64,000 nucleotides of DNA from Oceanimonas marisflavi. GTDB taxonomy: Bacteria; Pseudomonadota; Gammaproteobacteria; Enterobacterales; Aeromonadaceae. Each line of letters opens with the position of its first letter. Positions within the stretch are counted from its first letter, which is position 1. A program made the translations under genes and the position numbers. Where the stretch lies: the NCBI RefSeq assembly GCF_003049725.1, contig NZ_QAGM01000016.1, positions 19,614 through 83,613 on the forward strand. Reading direction: 5' to 3'. Of this stretch, positions 18,137-25,989 are shown one piece after another. The notes under the pieces are model-generated. The model had not been told where the DNA came from and ran no database searches. It saw nothing but the letters and a program-made list of their open reading frames with translations.

Positions 18137-20224
18137 ATGAACACGTATTGCAAGTGGAAAAAAGTGACGGGATACCTGTTGGGTACCTTGATCGGCCTAG
18201 GGGCCTCATTGACGCCTGCCTGGGCAGGTCATCCTGAAGTCAGTTTACCTGGCAGTAACTTCGAGATCGAAGACCCCACCATGGGTAATGGTGCAAATAT
18301 TAAAGTTGATAACGTTTTAGACCCAGATTCAATCGACTGGGCAAATATCCCAGGTCGTATGGTCGCGGAGGACATTAATATCACCGTCGGTAATAAATTC
18401 GATGACTCAGCCTTTGGTCAGGGGACTGCTGAGGACACTTTTCCACCATCCGTGGTGGCCGGTGGCATCCCGCCCAACAAAAGCAATCTTCTGAAATTTG
18501 GTGTCGCCACCGAAGAAACCGAAGACTACCAATTCATGCACCTGTTCTGGACGCGAGCTAACAACCCCTCTGGCACCGTGAACATGGATTTCGAGTTCAA
18601 CCAGTCCGAGGAATCTGTTGTCTACAATACTAACCCGCCAATCACAATACCGCAGCGAACAGCAGGGGACTTACTGATACAGTATGACCTGACAGGCGGG
18701 GGAACGGATCTTGCGAACGTTGAGTTATGGCTTTCACGATGGGTGACGGCGGCTAGCGCAGGGGGGGCACCCGCGAGCACGGAATGCGAAGCATCCAACC
18801 GCTTCCCATGCTGGGGGGTAAGAAATAATTTGACCACTGATGGGAATGCTACCGGATCTGCTAACGGAGCAATTATCCTAACAGGCGACGCCGCTGGCCT
18901 GGACGATGGCATGGGGTTGGATGAAGTAACCTTTGGCGAGGCATCGATCAACCTTACCGAAGTATTGGGTGATGGGGCGTTGCAGTGCTTCACCTTCGGT
19001 AGCGCCTATCTGAAGAGCCGCTCGTCCGACTCCTTTAATGCTGCGCTCAAGGACTTTATCCCGCCAATAGCGGTCAACATCAGCAACTGCGGTTCCTTCA
19101 CGCTAGTTAAGAAGGATGACAACGATGCGCTACTCGAAGGAGCGGGTTTTACCCTGTACGAGGATGATGGCGATCTCGTGTACGATGACCAGGTCGATAC
19201 TACCGTATTTGATACCTGTACTACGGACTCAAGCGGTGGGTGCCTGTTTGAAAACGTGCTCCCCGGGGGCTACTGCCTGGTTGAGACGAGTACGCCGGCA
19301 AACCATCTCGGTGCAGATCCAAAATGTTTCACGTTTGATCCGGATGCGGATCCGCTTACGCTGGAATTCATCAACCGGCGTCTGGGTTCCATTCTGGTGA
19401 AAAAGGTGAAAAAGGTGAAAGAAGGGGATCCGGAGGTACTGCTGCCGGGAGCTGTATTTCAGGTAACTGCAGCTTCTCCTACACCTGTTACTGAGGACGA
19501 GGTTCCTGCACTTCCACTTACCATGACGGAATCCCAGGCTGGTTACCACTGTGTCGATGGTCTGCCGCTGAAAGGTGCTGATCTAAATGATTTCACCTAT
19601 ACGGTGAAGGAACTTACCCCACCGGTAGGCTATATTGGTGCGGATGATCAGATGACTATGGCGACCGTTGGAACCTGTGCTGAGCGTGGCACGACATCCC
19701 CCGATCTGACGTTTGTAAACACTCGCAAGCCCGGGGCCATCAAGATTACCAAGACCACCAAAGCTGTTCCGGCAGGCGAAATCCCTCACGGGAAAGTGAC
19801 CTTTAAGGTTTACGATGGCCCCACTACTGGCAATCCTGTGGGTACCGTGGTGACTGACCCAACAACCGGCGTGGCATGCCTTGGGGACCTTGACGTAGGT
19901 ACAACCTACACGGTTGTAGAAACAGTACCGACCGGTTATGCAGCTGAAGATCCGAAGGAGGTCACTATTACTACTGACGCGACCTGCGGTAGCGGTGATG
20001 AAGACGAAGTCGATTTCCACAACACGCCGTTAGGCAAGTTCACCATCAGCTACGATTCGTTGCCAGAGGATGGGTATGGTAAAACAAAAGCGACCGTCAA
20101 CTGCGGTACCGGTTCTGGTATCGCCGTTAATGTCGATTTATTTGATGGCGATGAAGTTCCCTCTGGTGAGCTTAATTTTGAGACACAGGCAACTTGGATT
20201 TGCACCATCGTGATTGATCCATAA
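18137..20224 (+). CDS. Exported protein with three SpaA/Cna-B-like domains
   Basis: 695 residues with a classical signal peptide (cleavage near PAWA|G, residue 30). Residues 31-315 form a region of unknown fold with paired cysteines. Three prealbumin-like SpaA/Cna-B domains follow, at about 319-413, 417-528 and 533-629. Each shows the isopeptide pattern of that family: an early Lys (325/326, 422/423, 536/539), a middle Glu (383 in LVET, 492 in VKEL, 595 in VVET) and a terminal-strand Asn (413 in FINR, 528 in FVNT, 629 in FHNT). A cysteine-containing beta domain ends the protein. There is no LPXTG motif or C-terminal anchor. AAGGAGG precedes the ATG. Such domains are typical of Gram-positive pilins and adhesins; here the protein is probably a secreted or surface adhesin. 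Confidence 0.75.
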   Translation: MNTYCKWKKVTGYLLGTLIGLGASLTPAWAGHPEVSLPGSNFEIEDPTMGNGANIKVDNVLDPDSIDWANIPGRMVAEDINITVGNKFDDSAFGQGTAEDTFPPSVVAGGIPPNKSNLLKFGVATEETEDYQFMHLFWTRANNPSGTVNMDFEFNQSEESVVYNTNPPITIPQRTAGDLLIQYDLTGGGTDLANVELWLSRWVTAASAGGAPASTECEASNRFPCWGVRNNLTTDGNATGSANGAIILTGDAAGLDDGMGLDEVTFGEASINLTEVLGDGALQCFTFGSAYLKSRSSDSFNAALKDFIPPIAVNISNCGSFTLVKKDDNDALLEGAGFTLYEDDGDLVYDDQVDTTVFDTCTTDSSGGCLFENVLPGGYCLVETSTPANHLGADPKCFTFDPDADPLTLEFINRRLGSILVKKVKKVKEGDPEVLLPGAVFQVTAASPTPVTEDEVPALPLTMTESQAGYHCVDGLPLKGADLNDFTYTVKELTPPVGYIGADDQMTMATVGTCAERGTTSPDLTFVNTRKPGAIKITKTTKAVPAGEIPHGKVTFKVYDGPTTGNPVGTVVTDPTTGVACLGDLDVGTTYTVVETVPTGYAAEDPKEVTITTDATCGSGDEDEVDFHNTPLGKFTISYDSLPEDGYGKTKATVNCGTGSGIAVNVDLFDGDEVPSGELNFETQATWICTIVIDP

Positions 20225-20248
20225 CGGAATCGTTTCGCAGCTAAGCAC

Positions 20249-20277
20249 AAGGGCGGAGAAAAACTCCGCCCTTTTTT
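20249..20277 (+). terminator. Terminator of the SpaA-domain operon
   Basis: A perfect 10-bp stem (20249-20258 with 20264-20273) with an AAAAA loop and a run of six T, starting about 25 bases after the stop codon. Confidence 0.92.
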
Positions 20278-20944
20278 GTTTGCCCAGCGAAGTGGCAAAC
20301 CCGCCAGGTTGAAAGAAACCTGAAATGATGAACCATCATGCAGCAAAACACGCTCAAGTAATTGAAACTTAATAGGTATATTTCCTTTTTGTGTTTCAAC
20401 AACTGCGCCATGAGCATCCGCGTTAACCGCTCTATAAAGATCGGGGATGCGCTTTTCCTCAACTGGTTGTGAAACGGCTTGTAAGTAACAAAGTCAGCTT
20501 CGCTAAGCTGCATTCCATTGAACCGGAACTGTAGCGTAGCAATAGAGGCTGTGTTGCCCTGCCCCGGTGCCGGGCTGTCGGTTTCTGACGGGAGTAGTTT
20601 CATATAACTCTGTATATCTGTGGCATTCAATGGTGGTAACCCGATTCATCCCATAAAACGATATATCGCCAGCAATGCTGGCGCGGACAATACCGGCAGC
20701 TGAACACGGCTCCTTTACGGGTCCAGATACGCCCGAGTTTTTTGCTTGCATTCTTGTTACAGGGGGCGGCTCTTACCCTCGCATGCTTCATGGTGCCATG
20801 CCTTTGCCATGGAAACAGGTTCACTGCTTAAAATACAAGGCAAGTTCCGCACCATCTTTTATTATTCCAGTCTTTTCAGTGAGTTGACTTTTATCCGGTA
20901 TCTAGCCCGTACCAGAGTGTTAACCCCGGGAAACAGCTTCTGGT
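20278..20944. other. Gene-poor spacer, possible degraded coding DNA
   Basis: About 670 bases before the convergent VpsR-like gene. Open frames on the minus strand (for example 20241-20630 and 20503-20751) are short, lack good ribosome sites and match nothing I recognise. A tight palindrome lies at 20667-20683 (CGCCAGCA-A-TGCTGGCG). It may be remnant DNA of the accessory island. Confidence 0.35.
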
Positions 20945-22333
20945 TTATTTGCTGCCGGCCAGATGGTGTTTTTCCATCAGCCGGTACAGGGTAACGCGGG
21001 AAATGCCCAACTGCCGGGCCGCCGCCGACACATTGTTGCCAGCCTTTCTCAGGCTGCGCCTTATGGCCTGGCGCTCGGCCTGGTGGCGGGCTTCTTCCAG
21101 GGTGGGCGTGGCCTGCCCGGCCATGCTCTTGTCCAGCCCCAGATCGGCGGCGGTGATCAGCCGGTTGTCGCTCATCACAATGGCCTTGCGCACCCGGTTG
21201 ATCAGCTCCCGCACATTGCCGGGCCAGTCGTGGCCGTTCATGGCGGCAATGGCCCGGCGGCTGAAACCACGCACCTTGTGATGGCGCCCCTCGGTAAACT
21301 TGCGAAAGAAGAAGCTGGCCAGCAGCTCGATGTCGCCCTCCCGCTCCTTGAGATCCGGCACTTCTATGCTGAGCACATTCAGCCGGTAGTAGAGATCTTC
21401 CCGAAAGCCCCCCTCCTGCACCTCTGCTTCCAGATCCCGGTGGGTGGCGGCAATGACCCGGGCGTCGATATAGAGGGTTTCGTGCCCCCCCAGCCGCTCT
21501 ATGGTCTCTTCCTGCAAAAAGCGCAGCAAATTCACCTGCAGCGACAGCGGCAGATCGCCGATCTCGTCAAGGAACAGGGTGCCGCCGCCGGCGGCTTCAA
21601 TACGGCCAATCTTGCGGCAGTGGGCCCCGGTAAAGGCGCCTTTTTCATGGCCGAACAGCTCGGTCTGAATCAGGTTTTCCGGCAGGGCGCCGCAGTTGAG
21701 CGCCACAAAGGGGCCTTTGCGGCGTTGGGAGCGCTGGTGAATGGCCCGGGCGATCAGCTCCTTGCCGGTGCCGCTGCTGCCGGTGATCAGCACGGTGGCG
21801 TCTACCCCGGCCACCTTGCGGATCTGACTGAACACCAGGCGAATGGCCGGGCTGGCGCCCACCATCTGGCATTCTTCCCGGTAGCGGCGCAGTTCGTCTT
21901 CCTGTTCCCGCAGCCGGCCCAGTCCCCAGGCGTGGCCCAGGGTGGCGCACAGGTAGGGCGCCTTTTCTTTCAGCGGTAGGGTGTAGTAGTCAAAAAAGTA
22001 GTCATAGATCAGTTCGCAGATGGTGCCATCGTGCACATGATCCGCCTCGATCAGGGCAATCCAGTTCAGTGGCGGGGCTTTTTCCACCAGCCGCGTAAAG
22101 TCGCTCCGTTGCTCGTCACTCAGCTCACCAATATGGGCCAGTGCCACCTGGAATTGCTCGCTGTCGAGCGCGGCACTGGCCTCGGCAATGGAGCTGGCCC
22201 GCACCACCCGCCAGTTGTCGAGCCCGGCCAGGGCCTCGCTCTCGGGGTGTGAGGAAAGGTGCAGGTAAAGCACCGCCCGGGTGGCTTCTGGCTCTTGGTC
22301 ATCCCTGTTTTTCCGGTTGAGTAGTGTTGTCAT
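20945..22333 (-). CDS. VpsR-like sigma-54 activator with atypical receiver
   Basis: Enhancer-binding protein that should activate sigma-54 promoters, or act as a VpsR-type regulator. Domain order: an N-terminal receiver-like region of about 130 residues in which the usual phospho-acceptor strand reads QVALAHIGE without the expected Asp, and which includes YDYFFDYYTLP as in VpsR-type proteins. The AAA+ domain has Walker A GSSGTGKE (185-192), GAFTGA (232-237) and Walker B LFLDEIGD. A Fis-type helix-turn-helix ends it (NVSAAARQLGISRVTLYRLM). In Vibrio cholerae VpsR binds c-di-GMP and drives exopolysaccharide and eps T2SS genes. Divergent from exeA, which it may control (inference). Confidence 0.82.
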   Translation of the reverse strand: MTTLLNRKNRDDQEPEATRAVLYLHLSSHPESEALAGLDNWRVVRASSIAEASAALDSEQFQVALAHIGELSDEQRSDFTRLVEKAPPLNWIALIEADHVHDGTICELIYDYFFDYYTLPLKEKAPYLCATLGHAWGLGRLREQEDELRRYREECQMVGASPAIRLVFSQIRKVAGVDATVLITGSSGTGKELIARAIHQRSQRRKGPFVALNCGALPENLIQTELFGHEKGAFTGAHCRKIGRIEAAGGGTLFLDEIGDLPLSLQVNLLRFLQEETIERLGGHETLYIDARVIAATHRDLEAEVQEGGFREDLYYRLNVLSIEVPDLKEREGDIELLASFFFRKFTEGRHHKVRGFSRRAIAAMNGHDWPGNVRELINRVRKAIVMSDNRLITAADLGLDKSMAGQATPTLEEARHQAERQAIRRSLRKAGNNVSAAARQLGISRVTLYRLMEKHHLAGSK

Positions 22334-22449
22334 TTTTTATTCGGCCTTCCTGGAACGAATATGTGTGAGTTTAGTACGGGGTCGGCCTCTTCGGTAAAGC
22401 GGCGCTCCGGCGGCTATATTTAGGAAGGTTCATATCCAGGGACGGAATC
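22334..22449. promoter_or_regulatory. Divergent promoter region of the vpsR-like gene and exeA
   Basis: 116 bases between two divergent starts. A -10-like TATATT lies at 22415-22420 for exeA; no sigma-54 GG-N10-GC element with a full consensus was spotted. AGGAAGG lies upstream of the leftward start. Confidence 0.4.
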
Positions 22450-24087
22450 ATGTACAGCGATTATTTCGGGTTAACGGAGCCGCCCTTTTCCATTGCGCCG
22501 GATCCCCGTTACCTTTATCTCAGCCGGCAACACCGCGAGGCACTGGCCCATCTGCAATATGGCCTGAGCTGCCCCGGCGGCTTTGTGCTGCTCACCGGTG
22601 AGGTCGGCACCGGCAAAACCACGGTGTGCCGCTGTCTGCTGGAGCAGGTGCCGGAACACACCGAGCTGGCCTTTGTGCTCAATCCGGGCGGCTCGGCGCT
22701 GGAGCTGCTGGCCGCCATTTGCCAGGAGCTGGGCATAGCGCCACCCGAGCCGGCCGATGTCCGGCAGCTCACCGGCGCCATTTATCACCACCTGCTGGAA
22801 TCCCACGCCGCCGGCCGCCATACGGTGCTGATCATCGATGAAGCGCAAACCCTGCCGGTGGCGGTGCTGGAGCAGATCCGCCTGCTCACCAATCTGGAAA
22901 CCAACACCCGCAAGCTGCTGCAGATCATGCTGCTGGGCCAGCCGGAGCTGGCGGAAAAACTGGCCCGGCCCGAGCTTCGGCAGCTGTCCCAGCGCATTAC
23001 CGCCCGTTACCATATTGCGCCGCTCAATTTCGATGAAATGCGCGCCTATATCGCCCACCGGCTGTCGGTGGCGGGACTGGAAGCCCAGCTGTTTCAGTCC
23101 GCCAGCCTGCGCCGGCTGTATTGGCTTACCGGCGGCGTACCCCGGCTGATTAACGTGATCTGCGATCGCGCCCTGCTGGGGGCCTTTGTACAGCGCCTGC
23201 CCAGGGTGGATACCGCCACCCTGGAGCGGGCCGCCGTGGAAGTGCTGGGCAGGCCGGCAGTCGTTTCCCGACGGCGGTCGCCGGCCCTTGCAGCCGCCCT
23301 GCTGCTGACACTGATCACCGGCATGGTCCTGGCCGGCTGGCAATACCGCGAGCAGGTATCAGCCCTGCTGGCCGTTAACAAAACAACGCCCACGGCCAGC
23401 GCCCGGGCTCTGGCTCCCGCCCTTCCGCCTGACCGGCCGGCCGCCTTTCACTGGTCCTGGCCGGAAAACCTGGATACCGACACCAGTCAGGCCATGGCCT
23501 ACCAGCAGCTGTTTGACCTGTGGCAGCTGGATTATGATCCGGCCACGCAGCCGGTGGTGTGCCGTTATGCCCGCCGTCATCGGCTGGATTGCGCCAGTGA
23601 GAGCGGCACGCTCGCCACCCTGATGGCGCAAAATCATCCGGCGGTGATCCGGCTGGAGCCCGAGGGCCGGCCGGCACTGTACGCCACCCTCACCGGCATT
23701 ACAGAAGATCATGCCAGCCTGATGCTGGGAGGGCGGCGGCTGCAGGTGCCGCTGGCCGAGCTGCAAACGCTCTGGTCCGGCAGTTATGTCATGCTGTGGC
23801 AGCCCCCGCCCCGCTATCAGGGCCCCATGCATGTCGGCAGCCGGGGCGAGGCAGTAACCTGGCTGGAAAGGCACCTGGCCGGCTGGCGCGGCCGCCCCGC
23901 TCGCGTCTCTCTGGCCTACTACGATGATGTGCTGGCCGCCGATATGCAGGCGTTTCAGCGCAGCAAGGGTCTGGTTGCCGATGGCGTATTCGGGCCGCAA
24001 ACCGGTATTTATTTCAGCGCCAGCCTGCTGGCCGGGCTGCCCCGGCTGACTACCCAAGGGGAGGCTTCCCGTGTCTTACATCCTTGA
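22450..24087 (+). CDS. exeA: ExeA/GspA ATPase with peptidoglycan-binding domain
   Basis: Inner-membrane ATPase that in Aeromonas works with ExeB to insert the secretin ExeD through the peptidoglycan. The cytoplasmic AAA ATPase starts MYSDYFGLTEPPFSIAPDP, with Walker A GEVGTGKTT (50-58) and Walker B LIIDEAQ (about 127-133). A transmembrane segment lies at about 277-299. The periplasmic part ends in a PG_binding_1-like domain (GSRGEAVTWLERHLAG; MQAFQRSKGLVADGVFGPQT). 545 residues, close to A. hydrophila ExeA (547). It overlaps gspB by 17 bases. It is 7 kb from the gsp operon seen here and may serve that system, another T2SS elsewhere, or both. Confidence 0.93.
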   Translation: MYSDYFGLTEPPFSIAPDPRYLYLSRQHREALAHLQYGLSCPGGFVLLTGEVGTGKTTVCRCLLEQVPEHTELAFVLNPGGSALELLAAICQELGIAPPEPADVRQLTGAIYHHLLESHAAGRHTVLIIDEAQTLPVAVLEQIRLLTNLETNTRKLLQIMLLGQPELAEKLARPELRQLSQRITARYHIAPLNFDEMRAYIAHRLSVAGLEAQLFQSASLRRLYWLTGGVPRLINVICDRALLGAFVQRLPRVDTATLERAAVEVLGRPAVVSRRRSPALAAALLLTLITGMVLAGWQYREQVSALLAVNKTTPTASARALAPALPPDRPAAFHWSWPENLDTDTSQAMAYQQLFDLWQLDYDPATQPVVCRYARRHRLDCASESGTLATLMAQNHPAVIRLEPEGRPALYATLTGITEDHASLMLGGRRLQVPLAELQTLWSGSYVMLWQPPPRYQGPMHVGSRGEAVTWLERHLAGWRGRPARVSLAYYDDVLAADMQAFQRSKGLVADGVFGPQTGIYFSASLLAGLPRLTTQGEASRVLHP

Positions 24088-24772
24088 TGCCCTGAAACAG
24101 TCCGAACGCCGGCGTATGGGGCGCGCCACCCCGCCCGGCCAGTCCTCACCGCCCGAGCCACCGGCTCCGCCGGCGCGGCCCTTTTATCGCCGGCGCCTGC
24201 TCTGGTTACTGTTGTTGCTGGTGCTGGCACTGCCCATTGGTTATGGCCTGGGCCGTTTTGCCGTTAACTGGCTGGAGCTGGCCTCATCCCCCGATCCGGC
24301 CACTACACCGGCACCACTGACCATCGACGATGAGCCACGGGCCATCGAGCCGCCGGCACGCCAGCCCATCGTGGTTGATGATGCTCCAGCGCGCATTCTG
24401 GTGGAAGCGCCGCCGGCGGTAAGCCTGAACGAGCCGAAACCGGCATCTTCACGGCCGGACCGAGCCACTCCGCCCAGTCCAGATCTGCCCACCGAGCCGG
24501 TGCAGCAGGCGGCTCCCCCCGAACCGGTGTTTGATCCCGGCGTGCCGGACATTCGCGAGCTGCCCGCCAGTATTCGCAGCCGGCTGCCGGCGCTAACCCT
24601 GTCGGTACATATCTACTCGCCGGATCCCGCCGCGCGCATGGCCAATATCAATGGCCAAATGCTGCGGGAAGGGCAAAATGCAGGTCCTGTCAGTATTGAG
24701 CGCATTACTCCCAAGGGAGTGGTACTGCGTTTTCAGGGCAACGACTTTCACCTGGGCTCGGTGGGAGGGTAA
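24071..24772 (+). CDS. gspB: ExeB/GspB secretin-assembly partner
   Basis: Single-pass inner-membrane partner of ExeA. It opens with the family signature MSYILDALKQSERRR, has a transmembrane segment at about 43-61 and a Pro-rich linker, and ends in the GspB C-terminal domain (LPASIRSRLPALTLSVHIYS; RMANINGQMLREGQ; ITPKGVVLRFQGNDFHL). The start is GTG at 24071 inside the exeA end, with GGGGAGG upstream, so translation is coupled. Confidence 0.92.
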   Translation: MSYILDALKQSERRRMGRATPPGQSSPPEPPAPPARPFYRRRLLWLLLLLVLALPIGYGLGRFAVNWLELASSPDPATTPAPLTIDDEPRAIEPPARQPIVVDDAPARILVEAPPAVSLNEPKPASSRPDRATPPSPDLPTEPVQQAAPPEPVFDPGVPDIRELPASIRSRLPALTLSVHIYSPDPAARMANINGQMLREGQNAGPVSIERITPKGVVLRFQGNDFHLGSVGG

Positions 24773-24777
24773 TACCG

Positions 24778-24945
24778 CTGTCACCCCGCGAAGGAACATC
24801 ATCCCCGCGCAGGCGGGGACGGGGGTCCATGCCACAAACGGCGCCATGCTTGTAACCGTGCAATCTGTACTGGATACCTATTTTCATGGGCATGACCAGA
24901 GTTTGGAGGCGGATGTGTCGTTGCAGCGGAGATGACAAGCGTGCC
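24778..24945. repeat. REP-like palindromic repeat remnants
   Basis: The gspB-mioC spacer holds pieces resembling the common proteobacterial repeat in which CCCGCGAAGGCGGG-type hairpins flank 'GGATAC...GGGCATGACC' blocks. A clear hairpin lies at 24803-24818 (CCCCGC/GCGGGG), and CTGGATACC followed by GGGCATGACC lies near 24870-24900. It probably arose from REP/BIME elements. Confidence 0.45.
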
Positions 24946-25010
24946 GCTCTCGCGAAGATCATACTCTGGGGTAAGATGACGACCCTGTTTTTGCCAACAT
25001 GAGTCACCTT

Positions 25011-25466
25011 ATGAGTCACTTTACCCTGCTGGTGGGATCCACCCTTGGCAATGCCGAGGATCTGGCCGATGAAATGGCCGATCAACTGCAAGCCGGCGGT
25101 CATGCAACGGTTATTCACACTTCTCCCCAACTTGATCACATCTTGATCGCCCCCGATCATTATCTGCTGCTGGTGTGCTCCACCCACGGTGCCGGTGATC
25201 TGCCAGACAACATTCAGCCCTTTTTCGAGGCGCTGCAGCAGCAGGCGCCGGCACTGGAGGGGGTAAAATATCTGGCCGTGGGCCTGGGCGATACCGCCTA
25301 CGATACCTTCTGCCACGCCATACAAAAGCTGGATCAACGGCTGTCGGAGCTCGGGGCCAGCCGGATCGGCGATCGGCTGGAAATTGACGTCAGCGCGGGG
25401 GATCCCCCCGAGAAGCAGGCACAGATCTGGCTTGATCAGAGCCTGAATGAGGCCGGGATCGGCTGA
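25011..25466 (+). CDS. mioC: Flavodoxin-like FMN protein MioC
   Basis: Small FMN-binding protein next to oriC. About 151 residues align along the full length with E. coli MioC: LLVGSTLGNAEDLADEMA for the phosphate loop, STHGAGDLPDN, and GLGDTAYDTFCHAI. ATGs occur at 24999 and 25011; the second matches the start of homologues, and neither has a strong ribosome site. As in E. coli, it is transcribed toward oriC, so its transcription may affect initiation. Confidence 0.93.
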   Translation: MSHFTLLVGSTLGNAEDLADEMADQLQAGGHATVIHTSPQLDHILIAPDHYLLLVCSTHGAGDLPDNIQPFFEALQQQAPALEGVKYLAVGLGDTAYDTFCHAIQKLDQRLSELGASRIGDRLEIDVSAGDPPEKQAQIWLDQSLNEAGIG

Positions 25467-25532
25467 ACGCCACGCCGGCCAGGATCTGTTTTCAGGTGAT
25501 TCCGGCCGGCGATCTGCATTTCTTCCACCAAG

Positions 25533-25541
25533 TTATCAACA
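25533..25541 (+). promoter_or_regulatory. DnaA box (TTATCAACA)
   Basis: One change from TTATCCACA; it is the box nearest mioC. Confidence 0.7.
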
Positions 25542-25591
25542 GATCCAGCAGTTACACTCATTCATTGCCACCTACTCTTCAGGATCACACC

Positions 25592-25600
25592 TGTTGATAA
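25592..25600 (-). promoter_or_regulatory. DnaA box (TTATCAACA)
   Basis: Same one-mismatch sequence as the previous box, in opposite orientation. Confidence 0.7.
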
Positions 25601-25665
25601 ACATGCTTCAAACCGGTGTTAAACCTATAGTTATCCTATAAACTAAATTTTTTTTCTTGGCCCCA

Positions 25666-25674
25666 TGTGGATAA
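25666..25674 (-). promoter_or_regulatory. Perfect DnaA box (TTATCCACA)
   Basis: Full consensus on the minus strand, adjoining the IHF site. Confidence 0.9.
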
Positions 25675-25686
25675 ATCAAGGAGTTA
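25674..25686 (+). promoter_or_regulatory. IHF binding site in oriC
   Basis: AATCAAGGAGTTA fits the IHF consensus WATCAANNNNTTR at every fixed position. IHF bends oriC during initiation in E. coli. Confidence 0.75.
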
Positions 25687-25716
25687 ACCACCGGTCATAC
25701 GTGGGTACGGGATCTG

Positions 25717-25725
25717 TTTTCCACA
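25717..25725 (+). promoter_or_regulatory. DnaA box (TTTTCCACA)
   Basis: One mismatch from consensus. Confidence 0.55.
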
Positions 25726-25771
25726 TCAAGTGATCGGTGATAAGTGAATGATCTCCATGATCAAAAATTGC

Positions 25772-25780
25772 TTATTCACA
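25772..25780 (+). promoter_or_regulatory. DnaA box (TTATTCACA) next to the unwinding element
   Basis: Fits the relaxed consensus TTATNCACA. It is the box nearest the AT-rich 13-mer region and so holds the position of R1 in E. coli. Confidence 0.85.
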
Positions 25781-25792
25781 GATCCGGGCGAT

Positions 25793-25845
25793 GCTAATAA
25801 CAGATCCAACAGAAGATCGATCTAAAGATCCAAGATCTATAAGCA
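25793..25845. other. DNA unwinding element with GATC-containing 13-mer-like repeats
   Basis: Four AT-rich repeats of the kind AACAGATCC, AGAAGATCG, TAAAGATCC and CAAGATCT follow one another, comparable with the reverse complement of the E. coli GATCTNTTNTTTT 13-mers. Confidence 0.75.
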
Positions 25846-25989
25846 ATCGCCGGATCCGCTCTGATCCGGTTTCCATCCCTTTCGTAAACCAGCTAAAATA
25901 TCCGCCCCTTGAAAGAGACCGCTGGATCACCACCGGTCGGCATCATGGGCCGTGAATCCTTTCAGCTGAGTGTTTCAAGAGTGTTCGTT

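Larger units (their letters stand above)
25480..25880. other. oriC: Chromosomal replication origin oriC
   Basis: It lies between mioC and mnmG, as in Enterobacterales. By eye it contains one perfect TTATCCACA DnaA box, one TTATTCACA box, three one-mismatch boxes, a perfect IHF consensus, an AT-rich stretch with repeated AGATC-type 13-mers, and 16 GATC Dam sites between about 25490 and 25870, far above chance. GATC density implies SeqA/Dam control. DnaA boxes run from the mioC side and the unwinding region is on the mnmG side. Confidence 0.95.

Noticed and set aside
19325..19334. TGTTTCACGT half of a parS site
   Set aside because: Only 10 of 16 bases match and it lies inside a coding sequence.
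18137..20224. Sortase-anchored pilin
   Set aside because: No LPXTG-like motif, no C-terminal membrane helix and no sortase gene in the window.
25909..25989. N-terminal extension of mnmG from a TTG
   Set aside because: Homologues begin at the ATG at 25990, and the extension lies at the edge of the oriC region without a ribosome site.
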